Notes: generated by a model from the sequence alone, not told the origin. 64,000 bases of DNA from Diplolepis rosae (GCA_030998225.1 JAPYXD010000484.1:8122001-8186000), one strand, 5' to 3'; shown: positions 46,239 through 58,307, counted from the first letter of the stretch. Made by a program: numbers and translations.

Positions 46239-46444
46239 GAAAGCGTCATTTTTTCCACAGAAAGATTTTCAAATTCTTTAAATATTGAATTTATTTGCAA
46301 TATTTGCGATATAAGAGTTTGAAATTGTCTACGAGGACACCTTTCGAAAACGTTTCCTATCTGATACGCGACTAGTGATCCTCCGATAATGTAGGCAGTG
46401 ACAAAAATTTCAAACTCAACTAATTAATTTGAGCTTCAAAGTAT

Positions 46445-47214
46445 ATTGTGAAGGAGTTATTGTTAGACTTTTCAATTTTTATCCAAGTCAGTAATTGGGA
46501 AATTCGTATTTAAACTGATACTTAGAATTGTAAATCTGTTGACAGAAACATAACCATTATGCTATGGCATTAAAATACGCTTATTTTTTGCGTAGACTTT
46601 CTTTAACTTCAGCTGTCTGCTGAAAAGTACACATGTAAGCATTGACGCGTACTATTTTTACCTACCATCGGTTAAAAATATCTATATTTATGAAACTGAA
46701 ACATTTTTATTGTGTTTGTAATTTCTTTCGTGCGATTTTTATTAATTTGCTTTTGTTGCTAATTTTTATTAGTTATTTACAAAAAATAATATCTACACGT
46801 TTACTCAAAAGACATATTGTTCTTATTTAACCAATCTAAAATTCTCTCTATGTTTTTTGCAAATTGAAGAAAAATCATATAATGCGTTCTTCTTTCATTT
46901 CATTGCTTGTTGAAATATTTCAACTTACTCTACATTCACTTTTTAAGCAAATTTGCTACCTAATAAAAACTACATAAGTTGAAAAGTTTCAGAAGATTGC
47001 AAAGTGTAATGTGACATTGAAAGAAGTAGATGATCGTCTTTCCGGTTGACTAAAGATTTTACCCTTGGATATGCGATCACTCAACTATCACGGAGGTTTT
47101 GCAAAGAAAAAGTCAAATTTCCAAGCGTATATGATTGTCTGTAATGCCGATCTGGAGTCAATACGGAATAAAAATATTCGAATTCCAACCTCAATTATTA
47201 GTTTACCGTGCTCA
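46445..47214. other. intergenic DNA, nothing recognised
   Basis: AT-rich, with no motif-bearing ORF. Confidence 0.35.
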
Positions 47215-47225
47215 GCATAAGAAAA

Positions 47226-47345
47226 ATGCCACGTACTTGTTGGTATTATGGTTGCATCAATCGATCGTGGAACCAGTCATTTTGCTGTTTTGCGCCAGGC
47301 CCCGAAATCGCATTCCCTTTCTCGGTATGTGATAGTACATTATGT
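47226..47345 (+). pseudogene. possible THAP zinc-finger start, broken
   Basis: MPRTCWYYGCINRSWNQ has the MPxxCxxxxC...R opening of THAP domains, but the frame loses the pattern after about 30 residues. It may be a scrap of a transposon or host THAP gene. It lies 350 bp from the decayed DDE transposon at 47.7 kb. Confidence 0.3.
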
Positions 47346-47367
47346 AACGCGGAACCAAGTTGTATCG

Positions 47368-47460
47368 TACTCGGCAGAGGACGATGTTTTTCGTACAAGC
47401 CGTAGCGGAGTGCGCGGAGTAGACGAGTATGAAAAACATCATCCTAGGCCGAGTACGCGG
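47368..47460. repeat. 93-bp imperfect inverted repeat
   Basis: CGTACTCGGC, GAGGACGATG and TTTTTCGTAC on the left face GTATGAAAAACATCATCC and GGCCGAGTACG on the right, with a GC-rich loop (GTAGCGGAGTGCGCGGAGTA). It could be a MITE or the terminal hairpin of a larger element. Confidence 0.6.
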
Positions 47461-47695
47461 TTGGCTCTAAGTTGCACACGATACTTTATGCAAGGGAAGG
47501 ACATTTTTCGCTTCATTTCGGAAGTGTTTGGTATAAAATTAGCAAATCGGGATGCTTAATTTCGGTGAGTCCTCTTGCCTCTCACCTTTAGGAGTAGCTT
47601 ATTACTTTAATTATTATCACTGTTATTTTCGATCACTATAATATAGTTATTTTTCTTGAATACATCATTGAGTACTTCTGCAGGATTAAAAATTT

Positions 47696-48861
47696 TCAAC
47701 CAATACTAGAATATGATAAATAATAAACAACTGTAGCAATATGTGAACAGCAACCAACAGTGCGTTGGCCATTAGCACATTCACATGTGTAATGGGTCAA
47801 ACCAGAAATTCCATAAGTATTGGGCTTGTACCTTGAAAAGCATCTATAAGCTGTGCGAGAAATGTGACGAGATGGAACTTTCAATTTGAGTACATTTGAC
47901 TCATCTTTTACATATTCAATTCTTAGTTTACCTTCCGTATCAACCATTTCCACCAAATATGACACAGCTTGAGCAAGTTGGTATGCTCCAGTGAACAAGA
48001 TTTTTGAATCTCTTTCAGTCATTTCCAGATAATCTAAAATGTCGTCTGATGTAACATTTTTGAAAGTGGCCAAAGTATTCTGCTCATTTCTTTGACTATG
48101 CATTCTTTGCAAAATATCATCAAAAGTGCGGGCGTAATTTGAACAAAAAGGCTACTAGTGCTTGGATCACAGAACGGGTATCAGAGCATTGAGTTGTTCC
48201 CAATTTAATCCTGTAAATACTTCTAATTGTTTTTCGGAAAGACTATATTCACCTGCTTTATCGAATAAACTTGAATCGCACCTTATAGAAAAGGTTTCCA
48301 TTACTTTGTACAACTCTAATGCAGTGAAACTTGATGTGTTAGAATACACATTCAGGAGATCAAGTTCTTCTTCAAATATACGATTTTTGATTATATGAGC
48401 TCGACAACACCGATTTCCTTGTGGTATGTATATTTTCTTCTTAATATACGACTGCCTTCGAGCCTCTTTAGGGATTGTAGTTAAATTATCTTGGAAAAGC
48501 AGAGGCAACAATATTTGTGACTTGCAACAGTCCGCTGGATAGGAAGTTCAATGCGTTGAACATCAAGAATTTCATCATTTGACTTGAGTTTAATTTCAAA
48601 TGATGGATCATCATTAATTGATCCATTGTCAGAAGGAGAGGCGTCCTCCTTGTCAAAATTAGAGACATTTTTGAGACATTTTTTATAAATAGAGAGTCGA
48701 CAACTGTGGCATAGAATATCATCAACCACTATTGTTCGGTTTAAACAAAGAGAGAAATTATTTGCTTCAATTGCGTTTTTTATTATCTTTTTTTTGCCTT
48801 TCCTTTTATTGACAAAAGCTTCGCAACCAGAACATCGTACATTTATTTTTGGCTTAGACAT
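47696..48861 (-). pseudogene. decayed DDE transposase, PIF/ISL2EU-like, catalytic core deleted
   Basis: It starts at the ATG 48861-48859 (MSKPKINVRCSGCEAFVNK), with Cys pairs RCSGC, LCHSC and HKYCCLC suggesting an N-terminal zinc-binding domain. A frameshift near 48500 leads to NLTTIPKEARRQSYI, YIPQGNRCCRAHI and LSEKQLEVFTGLNWEQL, which resembles the lead-in to DDE_Tnp_4 transposases. The DDE core is missing: after about 50 bp the end resumes (MTERDSKILFTGAYQLAQAV and YTCECANGQRTVGCCSHIAT), a CxC...CCxH SWIM-like finger at the C-terminus of this transposase type. Family naming is from memory and is uncertain. Confidence 0.65.
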
Positions 48862-48869
48862 TTTCAAAT

Positions 48870-50524
48870 AAAAAAATGAGGTGTTTTAAAGCACAAGTAT
48901 CTAGTACAATTAATACTGCTGAGAGATGATTATCAAGTCTTGTTCGAAATAAGTGAATAACGGACTCAGAAAGATAGTGTCGCGGCAGGATGTAAGATGT
49001 CATAAAAACATTTGACACTCATTTCGAAACAATTGAATAAAGGAATCAAGCCGGTAAGCCTCGTTGGGGTCGCTAAGCTACGCTACATATACACGGTGAC
49101 CCATTTTAATCTATAATCCCGAATATCTTCTAAAATACTTTATCTACAAAAAAATAGTTCGAACAACGGTTGACCAGGACCAAAGGGGACATTTGACTGT
49201 ACCATCAATTTTGACCTGGATGTCAATTTTCGAGGTCAAATGGAGGTAAGACCCTTTTCTTGAGTGAGAACCCCTATTTTTGACTGCGGATTTGAAAAGA
49301 GCTGGAAATTTCACGTTAAAAATAACCTGTGGAAAAATGGTTTTGTGACCTTGGAAAGGTAAAAAATTAACGTCAAATGTCTAAAAAACGACCAGATGCC
49401 CTTTTTCTGAATTGTCTTGGCTTTTCGGGGTAAACAAACGTTCAATATGCTTCACAAAAGTCAATGAAATGTTAAGGTGTACATCACCTTGACCATCATG
49501 ACCTTCAGGTCAATTTTCAAGGTGAATTGAGGGTCTAGAGAGTAACAATCATTTCGGATAGGATGTAACTCTCTCTATGTAGTCTTATGAGTGACAACAA
49601 CATATACTTCGATCATCAATAATGGTTCAGTCGTTTTCGAGAAACTTGACTCACATGATAATATAATAGAAGAACAACTTCTTTATTTACTAACGCTGTA
49701 CATTACATGTACTTATTGTCAAAACATTATTTAGCTCATTTAACTGAAGAATATTTTTTTTACAAGTTGAGAAACTTTTTTATGAATCTGACTAAAGAAT
49801 ATGTAGGACCAACTTTGTTTGGAGCAGGTTGGATTTTGCTGGTATAACAATATGTTTTTATCAACTCAAAAAATATGAAAGATTGATGTAGACAGAGAAA
49901 AATATTTCCCTTAAATTACCAAACTATTTGAAAACGCATAGATAATTCTAACGCTACGTACTGGTTTTTAATAATTCACATTTATTAAGATTTTTATTAT
50001 AGAATACGTTAAATCAACAATAAAAATTTCTATCTAGATTGTAAAATAAATTAAATTATTAAAAAATCTTTTTAGTTATGAATTCTGAATAAAATAATGA
50101 GGATCCTAATAAATCCAACCCAAATTTACATATAAGTTGGCGCTGCTTCCAATTATATACATTTGAAAGACGTAGTTGTTAAATACAAAAAATTTTTGCC
50201 GAAAATAACCAAATAACCCTGTTGATCCAGCAACTGCAAACTTTGATGCTAAATTTTGCAGAATAAACTTGGCTACAATGTTATAATAAAAAAATACGCA
50301 CGTACTCGATTACGGTAGCTAATCTTCTGTACTTGAATAAAACGATTCATTTTTTCAATACTTGACTCAATCTGTTATTGTGGTCGAACAACTTGGTTGC
50401 AATACAATAACTAACCGTCTCGGTTACCGTTGCCAATCGACTTCTTCTTCTTCTTGCTCGTGGCCACTTGCTATGTATATAATTAGTAATCTCATATCTT
50501 CGTAATCAAATAATAGTCGGAAGC
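48870..50524. other. intergenic DNA with an unclassified repeat
   Basis: About 49086-49560 is a GC-richer block with GTGACCCATTTTAATC, TTTTGACCTGGATGTCAATT and TCGAGGTCAAATGGAGG and further GACCTT/AAGGTCA motifs, typical of a dispersed repeat. I could not find its ends. The remainder is featureless, with a TTC microsatellite at about 50441-50455. Confidence 0.4.
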
Positions 50525-52890
50525 ATTATGAAGCAAGCCAGGGTAGAAAGCGTTGCAGTCTTATCCTCGTGTGGAGTGCAGACATAGCAGCGGCGATGTC
50601 CTACGAAGACGGCTCGCGATCACCCGCAAGTAGGAAGGAGAAGGAAAGGGTCGTTCAGGCAGGGCACTTCACCAAGCCATGTATCACAAGTTATCATATA
50701 ATCAGATTTCCAGACTTGAAAAATTTCCCAAGCTCAGCCACGATATCGCTGACCGGGTTAAAAACTAAGTACCTGTAGTCGACCACTTCCAGAGGCGTAG
50801 AAGGAAACCGTGACGCAAGGAAACCGAAAAAGCCAGGTCTTGCCTCTGAGACCCGGACCCGGAGCCCAAGTCCCACCCCATCCTTACAAAATGGTCCCCA
50901 GAATAGACATGAGACGATCTCAGACGAGTGACCAGGTTGATGGAATAGCGAGGGGCTCTTAAACCTCTAAACCAAAGTCTAAATGTCTTAAAGGAAACCC
51001 GCTTGAAATAGCCGTTGAGATGTCGTCCGATCCTAACATGCGGCCACAATTCCCGGATCCAGGCGTCGAAGTCTAACCCCAGTGCTCTCATGATGTCCTC
51101 CCAGGATACCCCACTCCTCACCGTAAACGGGAGGCGAGCAGCCGAATTGGCGATGGAGTCCGCCACCTCGTTTCCCAGGATACCAGCTTTAGCCAAAATC
51201 CAGGCCACCGCTACAGAGAGTCCCTGACTCCTCTCCATAATGATCTGGTGCGCGATTGCATGGACCAGAGGCGAAAACAAAGGGTCATGCAGTTTGTTCG
51301 CCAGAGCGTTAATCGCCCATTTAGAGTTCGTGAGGACAGCTGCTCTGGAATAATTCTTTTTATTAATGTTCTTAAGAGCGCAAAAAGCATTGTAGAGCTC
51401 AGCCGTGTTGACAGAAGCCCAGTTTTGCAGTCTAACTCCAAAAGGATAGTCTGTAGAAGAGTATGGAATCCAAACATGCCTGTGGGACCTCTAAACCGCG
51501 GACAGGCTGTCCTAGATCCGGAAGAAGGTCCAATTCCGCGCTTAGCTCAGCCCACTGGACCTCAAAGTAGGCAGGACCAATGGTTTGTGAACATTCACCA
51601 AGCAGATTGAAGCAGGCCTCATAGGAAACCAGAAGACCGCACCTGGTAGGATGTATTCTAAAAGCTCTTCGTTGAGTCCTCTTACTTAGGAGCTGCAATT
51701 TAGGGATAAAAGGATTGTTTCTCCATATAAGGTTGTGCATCTTAAAGTGATTTGCACAAATTCAGAGGGTGCTCATTAGCCAGGGACAGCAAAACCGGAA
51801 TCGGTGTCGAGCGCATACATGACTACGGATTTCTACGGATTTTTGTTATATATACTGAAATAATCTTTAGGTCTCTGTCATACATTCTGTATCCAGATTG
51901 TATGCAGATCTTGATTGGTTGAACTTATGAAAAATACAATGCTTTTAATGTAATCGACCAATTAAATTCTTCATTCCCGCATAAAATCAGCGAATCACTA
52001 TTAAAGTGCCCTTATTAGTCTTTAGCAAGCTCGCCCGAGACCCCACTATACCTACGAAAATAAAAATTTTATATCTTTACGTTTAAATTTTATAGTGATT
52101 ACTTAAAAAACAATTATTGATGTTTCAGATATTTAAAGTAACTAACAATTACAACATGGCTTGGAAACCTGGATCTGCTATAATATTGTAATACATGCTC
52201 ACGAATCACGAAAAGTTAGTTGATTAAGAGGCCAAAACACTGTAATAGTCGGAGAAAATTAATTTCTAAAAATTGAATCAAAAGTTGAGTAAAGCTGGGA
52301 CATGGTGGCTTTTGGTGAAAGTTAAAATTTTTTTGCATATTCATTCAATAACAAATTATAAAGTTTAATCAACTGTTTTAGAGTTAACTCAACCAGATAC
52401 CCATGCCCAAGGAGGGTTTGAACGAGTCGCAAAATGAGACAAAGAATAGGTGTTTTTGGGTACTTTTTCGTCGATACTCTGGAAGCGCGCCTTCTCTTCA
52501 CGAGATTGATTGGAGATATAGTCTTTTAGAACCGATCTTCTCCTTTCCACCGCAGCATTGCACTTTGCGTTCCGCCAAAGGGGCTGGGTTTTTCTCTTTC
52601 CATGGGGGAGGCTTCACGCTCCTGAAGCTAGTCCAGTCAACATTCTTAGTGTTGAGCCTTCTCGAGGAGGATCTGGTTAGGCCCAGAGAAGCGTCGATAT
52701 AGGCAACTACGAATAGATGTTTGGAACCGTAGATCAAAGTTGCTGCCCCGATGACCCAGGCGTAAAACTAAAGTAGGCACAGAATTATTAATTGAAACTA
52801 AGTCCCTGTGCTCATGCACAGGGGCTTTTCTGCCCTTGGAATTGGTGTGCTCAGACCCCCATAACTGCCCATGCGCGTTAAAGTCCACGC
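50525..52890 (-). mobile_element. I-like non-LTR retrotransposon remnant
   Basis: Read on the minus strand. An AP-endonuclease fragment at 52888-52500 has DFNAHGQLWGSEHTNSKG and LGHRGSNFDL; it shifts frame, then LNTKNVDWTSFRS. The reverse transcriptase is missing: 51740-52500 shows no RT motif. The 3' part (51740-50768) has RNPFIPKL-type thumb sequence, an RNase H segment and a C-terminal region, followed by a GC-rich 3' tail to about 50525. RNase H plus APE points to the I/R1 group. Confidence 0.8.
50768..51460 (-). pseudogene. RNase H and C-terminal region of the I-like element
   Basis: After a frame change near 51280, AWILAKAGILGNEVADSIAN carries the GNExAD RNase H motif. Upstream, TAELYNAF and ALTNSKWAI-like sequence in a second frame supplies the earlier part. 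Downstream, FRLWFRGLRAPRYSINLVTR and YSGDHFVRMGWDLGSGSGSQ is the usual C-terminal zinc-knuckle region with its Cys residues replaced. At least two frameshifts are present. Confidence 0.8.
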
Positions 52891-53831
52891 CTAAATGTGT
52901 GTGCCTAAATCAGTCGAGCAGCAAACCTCACTTCTTAGCTGGCACCCTGGAAAGAGAATAAGAGTAGACCAAGATGATACCCTGGGGCGCAAAGGACTGT
53001 ACTTCAGGTTTCTTACGTGAACGAAGTATCAACTTAAAAAAATTAGAAAGTTTCATTTATTTTAAGTTTCTACACGTTTGTGTCCAAAATACATAAAATT
53101 TAGTTTTGAAAAGTTGGGAAATGGTAGAGAAGATAAAAACGGCAGCAGATAGACAAGGTAGACAAGGAAAATGTAAAAAAATTCAATTTTAGGAAATCTG
53201 TGGAAAAATATTGTTTTTATTATCAAAACTGTATCAACTGTTTGTCACGACCTTAATTAAATTTTCAATTTTGTAGAATCACAATTGTGATTTTAATAGA
53301 CATCACTACAACTTCTAATTTAAAAATGTTAATAAGATCAGCATCTTTCGGCATTTAAAATCAAATTGAACTCTACTACATTTATTTAAATCGATGTAAG
53401 TGGTGCTGACTTGGTGCATTTATTGAAGTAAGTCCCTAGAAAGGCGCTCATAGAACGGAGGTCGATTCCTTCTGGCACGTACAGTTTGTACACTTCAAAT
53501 TTCTTCGGTATTTAAGGCCATGTCCTAGGTGGGCCACGTGACGAAGTCAGACCTCAGATCGATATGTTTTTGTCCGCATTTAAAATTGAAAGTTAAAAGA
53601 AAGTAGAAATAAGTAATACATCTATTCGAATGAAGGCGTAGAATAAAATTGTAAATTTGGAGAGGAATAATGAAACTGTTCGAAAATAAAATGTAGTCGG
53701 TTGGAAACTCTAAACTCAACTTTATAGATTTTAACCTAGTTTAAAAGCACTTGCTTGTAAGTTATCAACTTTATTTGGTTGCAATAAACTGCTTACAACA
53801 TTAAAAATTTCAAATGTGTCTAACATTTATT
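52891..53831. other. intergenic DNA, nothing recognised
   Basis: AT-rich beyond about 53040. Two similar GGTTTCTTACGTGAACGAAG / AATTTCTTCGGTATTTAAGG spots were not resolved into a repeat. Confidence 0.3.
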
Positions 53832-53833
53832 CC

Positions 53834-54697
53834 AGATATAGGACATTCTTTTGCAAATCGTACGGATTTAAAAAAAAATAAATTGTTCACATTTTTAAAA
53901 GTCTTAAATTCTTTTCTGTGCTATCTTGTTATCAATTTAGTAGACACGTATATCGGGATTTTCGAGAAAAAATTTTTTTTTGAGACATATATTAATTTAA
54001 ACTTTTGATAAAATTGGACAAAATGCTAAATTCTATTGTGCTTAAAATTCATTATCTCCGGTTGAAATAATCAAATCGATTTCGGATTTGTTTAATTTTT
54101 TAGCTTAATACGTTAGGTTTTCAGATAAATATTTTTATAATTTTTATTTTGTTAATTAACTACAGAAATAAGCAATTTAATTGTTTAAACAATTATTGCA
54201 TGTTTGCCCCCTCAGTAGAAAAATTTAGAAAAAATTAAATTAATTAAATTAATTAAATTAAATTAAGTATGCGCTAGTTATATTGAAACATAGCGCATAT
54301 GATTGTATTTTTTCCAAGTTTTTCTACTGAGGGGGCAAACATGCAAAAATTGTTTGAACAATTAAATTGCTTATATCTGTAGTTAATTAACAAAACAAAA
54401 ATTATTTAAATATTTACCCGAAAACCTAACGTAATAAGCTAAAAAATGAAACAATCCCTAAATTAATTTGATTATTTGAACCGGAGATAATCAATTTTAA
54501 GCACAAGAGAATTTAGCATTTTATCCAATTTGATCAAAAGTTTAAATTAATATATCTCTCAAAAAAATTTTTTCTTCGAAAATCCCGATATACGTGTTGG
54601 TTAATTTATTAAAAAGAAGCTATAAAATTTTTTTATGCAAATCTAAATTCTGAACTCAAAATGGGTGTACGATTTGCAAAAGAAAGTCCCATATATA
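53834..54697. mobile_element. large foldback element, about 0.86 kb
   Basis: The left arm (53834-54229) and right arm (54311-54697) are inverted copies. GATATAGGACATTCTTTTGC faces GCAAAAGAAAGTCCCATAT at the ends, TATATCGGGATTTTCGA faces TCGAAAATCCCGATATA, and CATGTTTGCCCCCTCAGTAG faces CTACTGAGGGGGCAAACATG at the centre. The 80-bp loop holds an AATTAAATT run. It is non-coding, with arms of about 390 bp. Confidence 0.88.
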
Positions 54698-54899
54698 AAA
54701 ATATAGACGATTTGTGTAGCTTGGTTAAAACTTATTACACACTAGTTGAGTACTTATGATCTAAGGACTTTTTTTATTTCAACTAAAAACTATTTGTTTC
54801 AAGTTTGCAGAGCTTAACTTGGTTGCGACAATCCTTTTGTGTGACATTTTTTACCATTTGAATTTGAACGTTTTAGCTTGGCTGTGACAGTAACAAGTA

Positions 54900-56231
54900 G
54901 GGGAGAAGCGGCGAAATTGGCGCACCCTATTTTTCAGAAAATGATAACATAACAAAAAATAAAAATAGTTCTATCGTGTGCATTCTTGTATGATATGTAT
55001 TTGATTGAAAACATTATAAAAATCTAATTGCTTAATACAGTTTTATTGCGATTAATCGTTTTTTGGTATAATGGTTATGTTCGAAGCCATTGAGTTAAAT
55101 CGTTAAATAATAGTAATTCAAGGTGAATTAGATTAATGCAACGATTTTATAATCTTTGATATTTAATCTTACGATTAGGATAGAATATTTGTATGAAAAA
55201 ATAAGCATTTTACGTAAAAAGTATTTAATTAATGAACGATACACTTGCGGCAAAATTGGCGCATACGAGATTCAAATCAGAGGCGAAGTTGGCACACGTG
55301 TTGTGTTTCTGGAAACCGGTGACTGAAGTCAAGTGCTCGGATGTTTATGATTGAAAATATAAAGAAGATAGTAAGTACACAATTATTAATATATAGATAT
55401 ATACATTTGAATGTTGCTGGACTTTTCTGCTAATCTTTTTCTTAACATTTTTTGTGACATGGGAGGCAATGTGGTTCGCAAAACTGATGTAACGACTTTG
55501 TAAGGTTATATTCATTTGAACAATCAGTGGTTAAATTTTTTTTTTAAGTTTGAGGTATTAAGGCATTTTAAAAGTGATTTTTAATAATTAATTTGCAGTC
55601 TGACAGTGTTTTGAAAGTTTTCTCGATTTTAAGATGTGAAAGCAATGTAAGTAAAAAATTTGTATTTTTGATTGATTGTTTCTATTATTTATAAGTCTTC
55701 TAAAGTTAATAATTGTATATACTTCTGATTACAAATTCAAATAATTCTCTATAAAAATGATTTCAATTTGAATATTCACTTAAATATCCACAATTGCCAG
55801 TATTTTATTGTACAAATATAAAATATATTTTAACTTTGGCTGGTTTATGTGAATAAAGGTATAAAAACCTTCACATATCTTGATATACTATCTCAAATTT
55901 AGTTTCAAATTATAACTACCTCTTTTCATCAACCTTTGCTACTGAAATGTAATTCTAAATCTATGAAAATATAACTAATACGTGGCAAGAGAAGATTATA
56001 ATATTAGTGCGTCAATTTACCCGACATGGCGGGTAAATTGACGCAGGTGCAGTCCTTCGGAAATCTGAATAAAAACCTGCTTTAATAATTTTCAATGCAA
56101 TCTTTATCCATTGGAAAGTATAGAAAAGATATCCAGCTATTAAATAAATATTTTTTCATAATTTTTAGTCATATACTTTCTTTTTAAACTCGCACTTTCT
56201 ATTAGGGGCGCCAATTTCGCCGCTTCTCCCC
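54900..56231. mobile_element. TIR element with GGGGAGAAGCGGCGAAATTG ends, 1.33 kb
   Basis: TA dinucleotides flank it (54898-54899, 56232-56233). GGGGAGAAGCGGCGAAATTG followed by GCGC on the left faces GCGCCAATTTCGCCGCTTCT and CCCC on the right. Variants of the terminal motif recur inside: GCGGCAAAATTGGCGCATAC (about 55247), GGCGAAGTTGGCACACG (about 55282) and GCGTCAATTTACCCG with its inverse (about 56010-56046). No transposase is encoded, so it is a non-autonomous element. Confidence 0.85.
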
Positions 56232-56329
56232 TACTTAGTCATTTGTGACCATTAATTGGATATTTTTGGATATTATTCCTTCAGCTATACTAATTTCAAT
56301 CTCGTTTTTCCAGTATAGGATCTTTACAA

Positions 56330-56695
56330 TACTTTTATGTAAACGTATATGAAAATTGCAAAAATTTGAGTTTTCTAAAAAATTTTAGAATTTTAGAATT
56401 TTATATGATTTATCTTGAAATCACCAAACTGCGTTATATTTTCAATCAGATGTAACTGCATAAATCTCCAGTTACTCAAAATCTAAAATTTTTCCTGTTG
56501 CAAGTTTTAGAATTTTCAGATACAGATAATCGAATATTCAGTCATTTCTAACTGAAAATCAAAAAATGTTCTCTTTAGTGCTCTCAAAAGTAATTGAATT
56601 TTGAATATTGTCTGAATTTTGAAAAACTGTAACTGGATAAAATGTCAGTTACGTGTTTCAGAAAATTCTTGTAGAAATTTCTAACAGGGTATGTC
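56330..56695 (-). repeat. solo arm of the 58.3-60.4-kb element family
   Basis: CAGTTACTCAAAATCTAAAA, CCTGTTGCAAGTTTTAGAAT, CAGATACAGATAATCGAATA and the end GAAATTTCTAACAG match the arms of the element at 58308-60417. No partner arm was found. Confidence 0.6.
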
Positions 56696-57814
56696 AGGTT
56701 TCAGAGGATCTAAAGAGAACAAAAAATTTAAAAGAAGATACAGACTGGTGGGAAAATGGCAGAGATTTTTTGTAGTTCTCAGGTGAAGGAGACGAGTAAA
56801 GTGTAACGGGGTGAAATCATGACTGACTTTTTCCCTGCTAGTTTACCAACAAGAGTATGCTAGCAGCGTGGGAGTATTGATCCAAAAAGCACCGAGGACG
56901 TTTTCCCCGTGTCTCTGTAATCTTATGTTTTTATTATTATACATAGAATATTGAATGTTTTAATATCAAATTTTATGAAGATTCTAAAATGTGAAAAAAG
57001 TTTGAGAATATTAAAAACTATGGAATTATGGACGTGGAACTTTGCAGTGATTGTCGGATGAAGCACATAATTAAAGACGGCTGGACAAAAATTCTCAACG
57101 GATTTATAATTTAAGAAATAATTTCTAAGAAATCTTGAAAGCAATATCAAAAAAAGAAGATTCTAAAAATATTAAATGTTTTTATGAATGAAATAAGTTT
57201 ACTTTCAATTTTCGTACAAAGATTGAAAAAAAGTTGAGTCAATCGTGAGAGAGCTTAGGGAATGTTTTCTAAAATATAAATCCATTGCACAGGGAATATA
57301 AATTTATTGGGAATTTTAATTTTGGACTAGTCAATTTCTTGGATTATGTGCGTACATTTCAATGGCTTCTAAATGAAAACGCGCAACTCGCGATGACAAA
57401 ATAGAAAATACGCAACTCGTGATAAGACTATAGAAAACACGTCATTCGCCGTACCAGATAGAAAGTACGTAACTCCATTCTTTCAAATTTTGAGCTGTCA
57501 TCAAAACTTATTTCATTGTGTTGAAAGCGATAAAGAAAACGTGTCAATTTTCATATTCAATTATGTAAAGCTTCTTAATTTTAAAAAAACTGAATCAAGT
57601 AGCTCTAGTTTTGGAACAAAGTTCCGTGATGAAAGTACGTAACTCAGCTAAAATAGTTAGCACCTTATCCGAGACGTCACATTAATTTACTAATGCAACT
57701 TATTGTATTTTGAACTCCGAACAACAACAAAAATATATATAGTTCTTATCTTCAAATAAATACGTTTTTTTTCGATTGCCCGTTCAAAAAGCTCAAACCT
57801 TACATAATTTCTTC
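56696..57814. other. intergenic DNA, nothing recognised
   Basis: AT-rich. GCGCAACTCGCGATGACAAA and ACGCAACTCGTGATAAGAC form a short degenerate direct repeat at about 57380-57430. Confidence 0.35.
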
Positions 57815-58120
57815 AATTTTAAGAATTTAAAATCTTTCTGTGGAAAAAGAGACGCTTTGGACTGTGCCAGGATTCGGCCCGGGTCTTTCGATTGCCGGTT
57901 TACTGTTCTAACCAACTGAGCTATACAGGAAAGACCCGGGCTTGAATCCCGGCACAGTCGGGGTTTCAAATTCTTAAAATTTGAATTTAATTTGCATTGT
58001 TGCGATATACGAGTTTGAAATTGTCTATGTGGACATATGTCGGCAACGTATCCTATCTGATACGCGAAAGTAATCAGTGGCTATAAGTTCGAACTCAACC
58101 ACATAATTTGAAATTTGAAA
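57815..58120. mobile_element. tRNA-SINE copy with inverted head
   Basis: A complete tRNA-like head lies on the minus strand (57860-57929). Immediately after, the 3' half of a tRNA-like head resumes on the plus strand (57930-57959) and continues into a SINE tail (GAGTTTGAAATTGTCTATGT, GTATCCTATCTGATACGCGA). Head-inverted structure resembles the 45.7-kb dimer. Confidence 0.75.
57860..57929 (-). tRNA. tRNA-like SINE head (57.9 kb)
   Basis: Minus strand: A box TAGCTCAGTTGG, anticodon arm with ACCGGCAATCG, B box-like GGGCCGAATCC and acceptor GGCACAGTC. Diverged and repeat-borne, so probably not a functional tRNA. Confidence 0.5.
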
Positions 58121-58307
58121 TTCTTAAAATGCTTATAAACTGAAATATTTACTTTTTTGAAAATTAATTTTGTGTTTTCGTTCTACACATTTTGAGGTTA
58201 GAAACAACACCAAGTTATTTCAAGCCTGTAAAGCAATTCTAAACTGTTTTAAACATAAAGTTAAAGTTTTATTTAATTTCTCCAATATTATACGCTCTCT
58301 AATAATA

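Larger units (their letters stand above)
45729..46444. mobile_element. inverted tRNA-SINE dimer with 12-bp target duplication
   Basis: The flanks 45729-45740 and 46433-46444 are both GCTTCAAAGTAT, the length expected of LINE-mediated insertion. Between them, 45741-46001 and 46021-46281 are near-perfect inverted copies about a centre at 46011, each with a tRNA-like head. The right copy continues into a tail (46282-46432) that repeats the block at 46012-46093 (CTATCTGATACGCGACTAGT to CAACTAATTAATTTGA). The unit is therefore a head-bearing segment, its mirror image, and one full tail. Related pieces lie at 19661, 39563 and 57815. Confidence 0.88.

Noticed and set aside
51248..51610. Plus-strand ORF of 120 codons in the retrotransposon
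   Set aside because: It is a shadow of the minus-strand I-like element, which carries the RNase H motif.
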